NCBI GenBank assembly: GCA_933207985.1 | Contig: OW240921.1 | Coordinates: 116,363,969-116,427,968 of the forward strand | DNA length: 64,000 bases | Direction: 5' to 3' | Source of the DNA: Pelobates cultripes | Taxonomy: Eukaryota; Chordata; Amphibia; Anura; Pelobatidae | Shown here: piece by piece, positions 34,001 through 47,300 of the stretch | How positions within the stretch are numbered: the stretch's first letter is position 1 | How the letters are laid out: each line of letters opens with the position of its first letter | Position numbers and translations under genes: made by a program | Notes under the pieces: generated by a model | What the model saw: the letters and a program-made list of their open reading frames with translations, nothing else | The model's database searches: none | What the model was told of the DNA's origin: nothing

Positions 34001-37000
34001 GTCACTGCATGTATCATGGCCGAGCGGACCCCAGTAGAGCTTACATATTCTCTACCCAGTCTGACAGGAAGGGCTCACTGAGAGCAACAAACCACTGCCT
34101 GTCAGACAGGGTAGAGGATACAGAAAGCTACTCCACTGCACTTCTCCCGGCCACGCTACAAGAAGGAGGTCAGCAGGAACAGGTGGGGGGAGAGACCACA
34201 AAGATCTGAGTTGGAATGGGGGAGAGACACACAGTGGGGCTGGGAAAAGGGAACAAGAAACACACAGTGGGGGTGGGGAACAAGCAGGGGCATAACTAGA
34301 AACCACGGGGCCCCGGTGCGAAAATTGCCCTGGGGCCCCCCAATATATCTACCTCCTACCCCACATGTCCCCGCTCCCCCCACACATGCATACAAACAGA
34401 TACACATACATACAGATGCAAACAGAGACCCATATATACAGACACACATACACACACTCAGACAAATACACACACACAAACATACACATTCAGACACACA
34501 CATACACAAATTCATATAAAATGTCCACCCAGCCTCCTTACATGGAGAGCTGGTGTGGATCTGTCCCTGGGGGCCAGTGGGGCTTCAGTGCGGCGGGCAG
34601 CAGAGTTCCTGTCAGATGCAGCGAGGGAGCTGTGATCTCTCTGCTCTGCTCCCTCGCGGGCTGTCTACTGATGCCAGGAGCCGGAATATGATGTAATATT
34701 CCGGCTCCCGGCATCAGCAAAAGGCACGCGAGGGAGCAGAGAGAACACAGCTCCCTTGCGGCGTCTGACAGGAACTCTGCCGCCCGTCGGGGGAATCCAT
34801 TAGGTGGCCAGCGGGCTACCTCTTGGGCCCATATATGACAGGGGTAACATGGAGGGGGCGGCATCTAGGCAGCCCACGGTCGCAGGGGCGGTGGCTGCAG
34901 TCGGGCCCCCTGCAGTGAGGGGCCCAGTCGCCACTGCAACCGTGGTAGGTACGCCACTGGGAACAAGAGACACAGTGGGGCTGGGGAAAGGGAGCAAGAG
35001 ACACTGGGTCAGGGGCTAAGAGACACACAAAGGAGATGGAGAAGGTTAAAAAGAGACACTCAAAGGGGAAGGGGAACAAGAGTCACAACAACATAATCAA
35101 AGTCAGTTCCGTTGCCAAACTTTTCTTAATACGTCAACGTGAAACACTGATTATATGCAAATGCAGTCTGCTTAAAATAAATCCGCTCTTTTGTTTATTT
35201 TGAAGCTCTGAGTGTCATTCACGTTGGAGTAGTATTTTTTAATTTGCACACTATTCTAGCAACACACATTATTGAGCTGGTATAGATTTTCTTTCCAGGG
35301 CTACTTTGATTATCCAGTCCGGCCCTGACGAATGCACAAGTCTTAATTGTTATAAATAGTTACAAAATATTTCAATGTAATTGTTAATGTACTAATCTAT
35401 TAAAAAACAAAACAATAAAGATAAAAACATTGCTGGATGTGGTGTTTAGCTGGTTAGAAACATAATGTTCCAAAAATTACTGAAAAATGTAAGAAAAAAA
35501 TAAAAAAGTGTTCTGTATTGAATCCCAGATAGGAAGTGAGCGGATAACTCACCAAACACGCAAGCAGATCTGACACGATTAACATGTAAAATACACTATT
35601 CCAGCTTCTCGTGGACAGAACCGATGCAAGGGCTGGACCCAGTGCAGCTCCTGCGGACACAGGAAATAAAAAAAAGGACATAAGTGAACAAGAATGTATT
35701 TAAATATGAAAAGAAAAAATAACTCCAATCACTGTCCTAGTGAAATAATTAAACTGCACACGTACGTTCTATCATGGACATCACATCACTTTCATCATCA
35801 AATAGGAAGGTTTTAGAATGATAAATAAATATGCAGAATAAAACATCATCAGATGAGATCAGCTTCACACTAAGCCACATTTACTAAACGAACATTAAAT
35901 TGCACATACCGGGAATCAGCAGGTTTTACACACACATGGGACAGTACAATAACGGATAAATGGAAAATTAGTTCCACATTAGACATGATTAAACAGACCT
36001 ATTGATCCAGAGCCATCAATAATAGCGGTGACTGTTGAAAGAGCTTTAGCGTTTCCGTGGAGAGATTTATGAGTTCCCTAGGAGATAAACATTACTGAAC
36101 ATTGACCCCAAAGTAAAAATAAATAATAGCAAAGCACCCCAAATTCATCACGAACCAGGACGCCCCAACATCACATCAACTAGCACCTCCCCAAAAATAC
36201 TCCAATATCCCAGGGTGAGCGTATTAAACATCGGAGAATGGCAATGGAGTCATAAAAAAAGGTGAATTTACCCATTCACAAAAACCCATACAATGCAATT
36301 CATTTTGAAATCTACATTTTTTTTATATTTTTTTAGGAATTGATGGAGAATATTTACAAAAAGAGCATTTGATGAAGTTTGGATCGATCTCGCCACCTTC
36401 ACACCACGTATAGCACTTTAATAAGACGTTTGATTGTCTTTTTAGGAATAAATTATTGTGCAATAACCATTTTATTCGTCTCTTGTTTCATGGCGTCAGA
36501 AGTCAGAGAACATATTCTCACACTTTGGTTTTAATTCCAGCCATTTTGCACTATTTATTTTATTTTTTTTACTTGCTAAGGAATAAATCTCTAATACTCC
36601 TGACAACCACACCATAACCCCAATCTGATTCCAGGGCCAGGATTTCTATACAATAAAAGATTTATCATCTTACCAAATCGGCAGAGACAGCGGTAGTAAT
36701 TAGTGAATACGGCCCATTCACCAACATCCCACAAATCAGCAACATGACTAACAGAAAGAAAACAATCAGAATAAATGGAAGCCCAACATAAAGGAATAAT
36801 TCAAAATTATATTAAAAAGAAATGAAGGCAAAGGGATCGTGCGTACCGATGGTGACTGTAACATCCGTCTTTCCAAAGTGATTGTAAATAAAAAGCTTAA
36901 AAGAAAAAGGAAAAAACATTGTCTGTACTGTGAATAATAAAAACAATAATCTGGGAGGGTCATAAAAAAAAAAAAAAGAGCCAATTGCTACTGTAGGATG

Positions 37001-40000
37001 GGGGTTATGAAGCCAACAGGGAAATAAGTGTATCATAGCCTGGGTCTCCAGTCATGGAGTCTGCTCAACGCACAGGGTGGGGGGTCTCTCCTAATCTGTA
37101 AAAGTTTAATCATTTAATTTTCCAAAAGATACTACGTTACTAAGTGGGTTAGAAGAAGCTGAGCTGCATCATGGGGGTATGTGGATACGGCCCAATGTCA
37201 GACATGTCCGGGTGCGGCATTAAAACTGCTCTGTTACCAAAAGTAAACTTTCTATAATCTAATTTTATCCACTAACTAATTTTTCCCTGAGCGGTCTATG
37301 TTTCATAAAACACATAACAAAATTAGGGACGGGTTTTCCTTATATATAGCATTCACGTTGACAAATCTCGGGGCTTAAAGCAAGTTTCTTATTCAGTTGT
37401 CAGATTTACCCAGAATCCATCAGTAAAATCATTCCTAGAAGCCAAATGGTTGGCATCATGGGCAGAGGAGATTAAAATGCAAGGAAGAAGAGATAATATA
37501 AAGTGACAAGGGGGAGTATAATAAGGAAAGGAATACTGAAAGAATAAAACATAAATAAAAAAAATACACAAGCTTTAAGTGGTCCACCTAAAGATCTACA
37601 GATATGTATTCTATTACAGTAACAATAAGACATATTGTTTAGGAGAACACAGATTTTACAACACCGTTATATTCTCCTACTGAAGACGTATATACCTAGC
37701 AATGGTTGTTTACCATGTCTCCAGAAAGGTTTGCCGCCTTTATTTCATTGTAATAAAACAGTATTTTGATCATATGGAAGCCTCCCTATAAGAATCCTCT
37801 TTCTCATCAAATGTTACATCTAAACATTACATCTACCTTCTTCCAAACAAACTTCTCTCTCTGCAAAGTCCCGATATAACCCTGAGTGTCAGTTTGCTGT
37901 CACACCCTTACCAAGCCTTCATTTATATTAAAGAAACACTTTCTCCTTATGGTCTGAATAATGAGAGAACAATTTAACCCATCGATCAAATAACATCCCT
38001 ACTCCGCAGTAACATCTCTGTATCACCGTATATTTTACCCAATAACTGAACAAGGACCATTTATCTTTCACTTACCATGGGCGCCGTCAGAACCAAGATA
38101 ATCGCACACGTGATGGCACTCGCCCCTGTGAGATCAGATATGGCTCCAGCCAAAATGCCACCTGAAAAGAGTTTACATAGAAATTATACAACCCCCAGGG
38201 TCAAGAGGTACATACATTACATTTAATAAAAGGGATTTAAAAAGATTAAAAAAATTCCTCTCATGCAATTTGAGATTTATCCCAATGGTTGATATTTGCA
38301 AATGTTTAACCGGTGGGACTGAAATAAAATGTGTAACATTTTGGGGATTTGTGAGCCACGTTGAAGTTCTTGGTCGGTGTGAGAAGGTGTTAACCAACTA
38401 CGGGTTGAGGTGCTTCTAGTTATGTAGTACATTACAATTCGGCATTGGTAGTAAATCAAGATGTCAGCAAACCAGTCACAATCCTAATCTGCGGTATTCA
38501 GTTTACTTCAGAGTATTGTTTAATTGTTAGAAAGTTTTTTTTTCCTAATCTATTTCGGGGTAAGACGTGGGAATGGCCAAGTGTCCATTGGTCCCAATAT
38601 TGTAACTTATCTTCTGCAAGTTTGGGTAACTTCATTGTTTAAGGTAAGATATAGGACATTTTTCCACTAATCTGAGAATGGTAAAAGTGATCACTATTTC
38701 GTTATTGGCTAATTAGCACCACTTACAAATTGATAAATTAAATGAGATTGTGATTTACTTCTGTATAAGCAGCAGAAAAATAGTATTTCACAGATCATTA
38801 AAACTGAATAAATTACTAACCTACAATGCCACCAGCGTCAAATAATGTGGACATGTCCCCAGCTTTTTCAGGGTCAAAGTCAGCTAGAAAGGAAAACATA
38901 AAAAAAAAAAAATAACTAAACCCATGCGAACATACAGCTCTATATATCTTAATCACAGGAGTATAAACCAGCAATAAAACATTGGATATAAAGGAAATGA
39001 TGTGATTAAAAGAAACGACAAAAAGAAATAACAGTGAGAAATCGAACATTAAACGTGATCAATTTGGCCTTATTTTGAAACTTTGTTACTGTATCGGTTG
39101 ACTACAGAATAAAAAGGAGAATATATATTGTTATCTACACACTTCTGTAGGTTATCCTGCATATCACACACACACACACTTTTTAAACTAAATGGTAAGC
39201 AACAAAATTTCTAAATAAGTGGAATCCAGTCATTTCTGCCACAGAAAAAAACAAAAAAAATTATATCGCAACTGTTTCATTTCAAAAGATCCATTTTTAT
39301 AAATAATTCCCAATATAGCAGTGATAAGACAAGCTGGGCGGATAGGGGATTGAGTTCAACGCAGTCAGTTGGAGAACCTACATACTTTACCAACGTTTAC
39401 AAATCTTATCTTTTACGATTAAACTTTTGTTTAGAAAGCAATTTGTAAACTCTTCCACCCCAAGTACCTTTGAACAACCAGCCAAAAAATGCAGAAATAG
39501 CTCATTATCTTATCGGAGAAAAAAAAAAAAAAATTGAGACATTTACAAACAATTCATGGATAACACCCCTACCTAAATAGTATACGTGTGTAAAATCACG
39601 ACATTTACAGAATATCAAGTAACAGCACGAGAGGACGAAGGAAATAACAGAATAGTGAAGTAAATTTACAATTTTTAATTAATTTTAAATAGCAGCAGTT
39701 TTCCTTTAAGAATGCACAGTGGTAAGATCAGCTCAGACCATGGCACCTCCAGATAGGTCTATTACAAAAATGTAAAAAATATCAACATTATCAGCATTGA
39801 TAGACCTGGCACTGAGTGGATTAGAGGTTTAAGAATGAGTTTAGACTTCAGCTCAAATCGTTTTAGCCACAGCACCCTGACCCTAACTCCACATCATCTG
39901 GAGTGCTGAAGGTTGCCTATCCCTGCCCTATGTAGTGAATAACTGAATGAAAATGGGGTAATATAATTTTAGCCAGGGTAAACTAACCTCCTAGAATAGG

Positions 40001-42234
40001 GGTAGGAAACTTTCGGCATGCCAAATGTTGTGTACTTTATCTACCCTGATGTTTTGCCAGCATTTTAGCAGTAAGAGTATCATGGGAGATAGTCCACCAC
40101 ATCTGGAGTGCTGAAGGTCGCCTACCCCTGTCCTAGAAAGTTGAAAAGTAAAACAAGTATGTCTGTCTTGTGGTACCATGATCACTTGGGTGTGTCTACA
40201 AAATATCAAGCAGACCTATAGTGAGATGTTTTCTGTTACCAGTGATATTTAAACCATTTATATCAGTACTTTTAATAGCAGAAATGAGACGTTCTAAAAT
40301 GTCAGATGGTGGGTTGACCTTCGGTGAAAGTGAAAAATGTCTACATTTGGTTCAGAAATTTTCTGATTAAATCATCCCCTATCATCATGCGTAGTTGTTT
40401 TTTGACATCTATTGTAAGGCTGTATAACCTATACAATCAGTGAGTTGGAGAGAGAATTTAAACCATTTTTGAATATATTTTGTGATCAAAGAATGTAATC
40501 ATGCACGTCTTACCTTTACATTCTATGTTTATGAATGTTATATATTTCAGACTGTTTGAGTAGTGCTTGTGACTCCTCCAAAAATCTACTTATTTCATGA
40601 TCCGTCATCAGCAATATTCCTATTTAAATTTGTAAGGTAAAATAAAACTAAATGATTGAAAAATATTTTGTTTTTTGGTACAGAATCTTCAACACTAAAT
40701 ATCCCTTTTCAGTAATTCTAAATTATTGGGTATTTAGAGTAACAACCACTTAAAGTCATTTTAGGTCATAACTGTCTCTTCTAAATCGGAGCTATTTTTT
40801 TTATTTTTTAGTTCTAACATCAATTTGTACTGAGCCCCCTGTTTTCTTCTAAACAGTCTCATTACCAAAGGTGTGTGTGCGCCAAATATCTGTTTATTTC
40901 TGTACTGATTATCTTAATATTATCTATGTGCTCGTATGGTTATTGTAGCACTTACTCAAAAAACAATAAATCCATGTATGCAGGGTTATTCAATAAAGCG
41001 CGCGTTATTGGGAATTCAAAGTGAATCTCACATTGTTAGCCTAAAATATTCAAACTAAATACAGAGGTCAATTTTTAAATTTTTCCAATTTTGGGCACTT
41101 CGACCTAAAATTTTTAATTCATTTTTAATTCCCCAAAATGCATAACATCCACAGTTTGCCAATACATGGGTACATGCAGTCCATTGAGGGTTACCAGATC
41201 CATACCAAGGGTTCCTATGCTATAATGCTTATATGGGGAACACATGAAAATAATTGCCATGTAACTCATAGCATTTAGGTGCTGCAGGAGGGATATCAAT
41301 TAATCAAAAATTAATCAAAAATGTATTTGTTTTATCCATCACACAAGCTATGTGTTTATATGTTATCAGTTAAGAATGTGTTTATATGTTATCAGCTGAA
41401 CACTTCTAATGCAAACAACAAAATTGAAACAAACAAAAAATGTTGATGAAGTGAAATTAAATGCTAATCCTAATAAGATAATAATCTAAAACTACTTCAA
41501 CTTGGCAGATAGGTGAAGATGATGAATTAAGTGGGGATATTGTGGACAACTGAGCCTGTATATAGGGGTGTCTGGGGACCCTTCACACATCCCTTGCATA
41601 CACCTATGCTTGAAGTGAGGCTTTTAAAAAGGCTACTTGGTTACCAAAATACAAATCGGTGCATTGAATTTTCCTGATGGGCTATTAAAGGGTTACTGTT
41701 TACGAGATCTTAAGGTGTGATCGTTAAAAAAGCTCCCATGTATTACTATTGGACTGTAAGTAGAATTCATATGCTGCAGGAAGGATATTAATTAAATAAT
41801 CAGAGCGACTCATTTGGGATTACTTCTTGAGTAGTAATGTAGTAGTGATTTCCCTGCTGTGACATCTGTATTGTCTGTACTACAGAACAGACTTATTCGT
41901 GTATGATGAGAGATCTCTAGGAAACAAGGTGGGTTAGATAATGGAACACAGTGAGAATGCTGCATGCTAATGTGTTACCCAGCTCAACAACTTTTTAAGT
42001 ACTTTAGCTTTACTGAATGCACCATTACATCTTCCATGTTTTTCTCTGGTGATTCAGGACAGGGTACTTTAATATAGTGCTCCGTATAATGTGAGATATT
42101 GGATACATATTTTGGTATTGCATATATACTGTGCAATTTATATATTGATCTTTGTGTCTGGTGAAATGCTATTTTGTTTACCAAAGAAACAGGAACCTAA
42201 AACGTGTCAACCTCCTAGCACAGGTGGATTAAAA

Positions 42235-42265
<31 letters not shown>

Positions 42266-44344
42266 AATCTAGTTTATTTTAAGCTGTATGTGTGTCCTTA
42301 CTTTAGTACTATAGAATTTGGCTCCAAAGAAAAAGGCACATTTATTCCCTAAACTGAATTTTTCACATGGAAATCTTTGGAATTCTGAATTTTGAAATTT
42401 GGGCTGATGCAGGCAAGCTGTGACTATAGTGGAGTTGGAGACTTTAACCTACATGAATACATTCAGATTGTAAGTCCCTAGTATATGAAGTTTAGTAACT
42501 CACCCTAAGCATAATATGATTTTTTATTTATTTATTTTTTTAAAGCAAAGCATGGGTTGTCTAATCTAAAAGGACCACTCTAGGCACCCAGACCACTTCA
42601 GCTTAATGAAGTGGTCTGGGTGCCAGGTCCAGCTAGGGTTAACCCATTTTTTCATAAACATAGCAGTTTCAGAGAAACTGCTATGTTTATGAATGGGTTA
42701 AGCCTTCCCCTATTTCCTCTAGTGGCTGTCTCATTGACAGCCGCTAGAGGCGCTTGCGTGCTTCTCACTGTGATTTTCACAGTGAGAGCACACCAGCGTC
42801 CATAGGAAAGCATTATGAATGCTTTCCTATGTGACCGGCTGAATGCGCACGCAGCTCTTGCCGTGCGTGCGCATTCGGCCAACGGGGAGGAGAAGAGGAG
42901 GATCGGAGGAGGAGAGCTCTCCGCCCAGCGCTGGAAAAAGGTAAGATTTACCCCTTTCCCCCTTCCAGAGCCGGGCGGGAGGGGCACTATAGTGCCAGGA
43001 AAACAAGTATGTTTTCCTGGCACTATAGTGGTCCTTTAATACATTGTACGCGTATATAGGGGCTTGTAAATCACCCTGTTGACTTGCTATTCAGGTGAGC
43101 TGTAGAAAAGCATAACAAAGGCCTTGCCATTGATGAGGATGGTAAAAAAAGTTGTTGTTTTTTTAATGAAAATATTAAATAATGTATAAAAGCTGCATGC
43201 ACCAGAACATTATGGGATGTGAGGCAGGATGGATGGACAGACTCCCCCATTTTAACCCCTCAAAATACATTTAGGGAAAATGGGAAAGCAGCTTTCAGTA
43301 CAATGCAGCACCTCTTAATATACTCGATTTTCCAGGGGGAGGCAAACTTTGGCACTCCATATGTGGACTACAACTCCCTTGATGCTTTGCAAGCATTATG
43401 GTTGTAAAAGCAGTATTGGAGGTGTAGTCCACAACATCTGGAGTGCCGACGTTTGACTACTTCTGTGCAAGGAAGAGGCTTTCTCCACATTATCGTAATG
43501 CCCTTATCAGCATTAACACTGGGATTCCGTCTGACCATTTAATAAAACTGGTAGATCATTTTTCCTACAAGTAGGGTCTCTCTCGGAAGGATTCATTTAA
43601 CTGTGATTTAGAATTTAATGGTCTTGGAAATTAATTTAAAGTAAAATAGTTTAAATATAAAGTAAAACAGGGTAGAGGATTTATAGATCTATTTATTTTT
43701 TGTTATTAAAGATATATATATATATTTTAAATAAATTGTGAGCAACAAACTTCCTAATAAATAAGTGGATTCCACTAATTTCTGCAGATGGCTGACTGGT
43801 AGCCATTATTTGCCCCAAAATCACCAAAAATAAATAAATATATATATATTATATTGCAACTCAGTTTCATTTCAAAAAGATCAATTTTTATAAATAATGC
43901 CCAATATAGCAGCGTCAACACAACCTGGGCGGATAGGGGATTGAGTTCAACGCATTCAGTTGGACGTTTACAAATCTTATCTTTTACGATTAAACTTGTA
44001 TTTAGAAAGCAATGTCTAAACTCTTTCACCCCAAGTACCATTCAAACATTCAGCCAAAAAAATTCAGAAATAGCCCATTATCTTATCTGAAGTCTGAGAC
44101 CTTTACAAACAATTCATGAAAAAAAAACACCTCCACCTGTATACCGGAGATGCTTCCAGCGGTGTTCGGTAGTTTAAGTGAGGACGATCCTGATGAAAGT
44201 CCTCATGGAAGGACTGAAACGTTGATCACAGCTTTTATTATTATCTGACATTAAACTTTGGACTTTTAATTCAAAAACCGTGAGTGCAACCATCCTTTTG
44301 CATTTTATATATATATATACATACATACATACATATATATACAC

Positions 44345-44388
<44 letters not shown>

Positions 44389-47300
44389 TTTTGCCGATTT
44401 TCATTTTTTTAGTAAGGAGAGTGCCAAGCAGTTTTGGATTTTTTTAATATATATATATACACATACATTTTAAATTAGATTTTTTTTTTTATTGATCTAA
44501 AAATATAAAGTAACCATGATTTAAGAAATAAAAATCGGAGACACTATAGATTATTAGAGGGGGCAGCGGGATAAGAAGTACTTCCGCGTATGCCACTATA
44601 TGCCACAGAGCATCATGTGACGCGGAAGTACTTCTTATCCCGCGTCACGTGACCGTTTTCTTTATTTTTTTACTTAAAAAGGAAATTATAACCTTCGTTT
44701 TAATATTTAAATAATGCAAATATGCTTTTTATCATTGTATTGTCAATTTTTATGTGTGCAATAACTGTTTTATAATAACTTCCCTGTATTATCTATATGC
44801 TAATTTTATGATGTCATTTTGGCGGGAATTTTAAATTTAAAGTACTATTACACACTATATAAGCTTATGTATGTCAGGTATGCCCCCACTCTTTCCCACT
44901 ATCTACTTGAAGAAGCCTGTTAAGGCGAAACGCGTTTAGATATTAATAGATTATGTTCTTAACTTTATAATAAAGATATTTTATTGGCATAAAATACTTT
45001 ATTGCCATTTGCTTTTTCCTTTACCTGATTTTACATACATTTTCTTTTATTGCTTTTACGTATACGGCTCACCCTGCAGGAAGTGCAAAGAATCCATAGG
45101 TGGGGATTATACCACCCGAGCGCCTTCACTGAGCAGTTTTGAGTCTGCTCTACTTTACGTGAGTAGTATACTTTACTTTCTTTTAATTTTATTACATACA
45201 GTGAGCACTATATATTTTATTTCATTTTTTCCTCTGGGTCGTATTACGTCAAATTGAACGCTGAACCCACGTCAGATATTCAACTATCAAAATTTACTCC
45301 ATATATCCTTGAAGTGGGGATTATTCCACTTTACGCGAGCAATATCAGAGCTGATCCTAGCTCTGAAAAGTGTGAGTAAGACTGATTTTATACTTTTATA
45401 TTTATTTTATACACCGATTTACTGTGCCATTGGAGTCCTGTTTTTATTTTTCTCTCCACATATGCTGAATTCTCAACATTTGAAGATACGATCCCACCTA
45501 CACCCTAAAGAATATTCCTTTACAAGTGGGACCTACCCTCACGGACTGTGATAAGCCTATTTTATTGGACTATTGTTTTATTCCTTATTTTATTCTGTAT
45601 TTTATCTGACTAATTTAGTCTTTTATTTTATCAAGTTTTAGGCACATCCTTATATCTCTGTTTGTTCTCGCTATAAAGATTAGAAACTTGAAATATCGCT
45701 AAAGGAATAGAGAATAAGGAGAAAGAGGTTTAAAACTAATAAATAATGCTTAGAACTATAAGTCCCAAACGGTTATATAAAATGGCAGTAGGAGAAGAGA
45801 ATACAAAATAATTTCAAAAGAATAAATAAATATAAAATTTATTGTAAATACACCAGAGGAAAATTAGTAAAAAATATACATAAAAAAATGTATATGTATA
45901 AAAAATATATAGATTAAAAATTATCTATATAAAAAGGAATAGAATTTGTGGTAAAAAACTTATTAGTAAAACAAATTTTGTGTATAGGATAACACATATA
46001 GATGACTATAAAACATCCCAAAAAAGGTTAAAATTAAATATATTTATTAATTTCAAAATCAACATTCAAACCATTTGGGACCATAGTCTCTAGTTCAAAC
46101 ATCCATTTCATTTCTGTATATCCTAGAGTATACTCTTTATCTCCACCTCTCCAGTGGGTTTTAATTAAATCAATCCCTACAAATTCTATACCTCTCGGGT
46201 CTCCATTATGTACTTCTGCAAAGTGTTTAGAAATGTTATGATTAAGAAATTTTCGTTTAATATTGTAAATATGCTCTCTAATTCGAGTTTTTAAAGTGCG
46301 TATCGTCTTGCCAATGTATTGAAAACCACATTCGCAAGTAAGTAAATAAATTATACCTTTACTAGAACAATTAATAAATGTCTTTATTTTGTATTCTTTT
46401 TTGGTAACCAATGACACAAACTAAGAAACCTTTTTATTTCTGCTTGTCCTAGATAAACAACCTTGACATGTACCACAATAATGGAAACCTATGCTTCCTT
46501 TTAAGAAATTATTTTTATCTTCTATTTTTTCTTTATCTAAAAAACTTTTAGTTAATATTTGTCTAAAATTATTAGCCCCCCTAAAAATAAATTTTGGTTT
46601 AAAATCTAAAAACGGAAGTGCTTCTGAATCTTCTTTTAAAACATGCCAATGTTTTTTAATTATTTTTTGCAATGCTCCATTATTAGAGCTAAAATCAAAA
46701 ATAAAAGGAATTGTTTTATTATCATTCTGATTATTTCTAAATTCTTGTTTCATTTTTGACTTGTATTTAAGGAGAGGTTGTCTTTCTTTTTCTGCAATTT
46801 CGTTTTCAATTGTATCTAAATCTTCCTTTATGTATCCTTTCTCGATAAATTTTCTTTTTAAAATGTCTGCTTGTTTAAAATATTCCTCTCCTTCTGTACA
46901 ATTTCTTTTAAGTCTTAAAAACTGTCCTTTTGGGATATAGGCCAGCCAAGGTTTAAAATGGCAACTTTTTAAATCTATAAAACTGTTGACGTCAACTGTT
47001 TTAAAAAAAGTTTTACTTTTAATTCTATTATTCTCAACATAAATTAAAAGGTCTAAAAAATTAACATGCTCTGCACTAATATCATAGGATAAGTTAATAT
47101 TATAAGAATTACAATTAAGAGAGCTAATAAAATTTTCTAAAGATTCTCTATTGCCTTTCCAAATAATAAAAATGTCATCTATGTATCTCTTATAGAGGAC
47201 CAGATTTGTCCCCATGTCTGTTCTCGAGAAGATGTACTGTTCCCAGAAAGACATAAAAAGATTAGCATAACTAGGGGCAAATCTGGTCCCCATAGCTGTT

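Noticed and set aside
42652..43023. Minus-strand frame of 123 residues
   Set aside because: Lies entirely within the multi-hairpin MITE; no recognisable domain.
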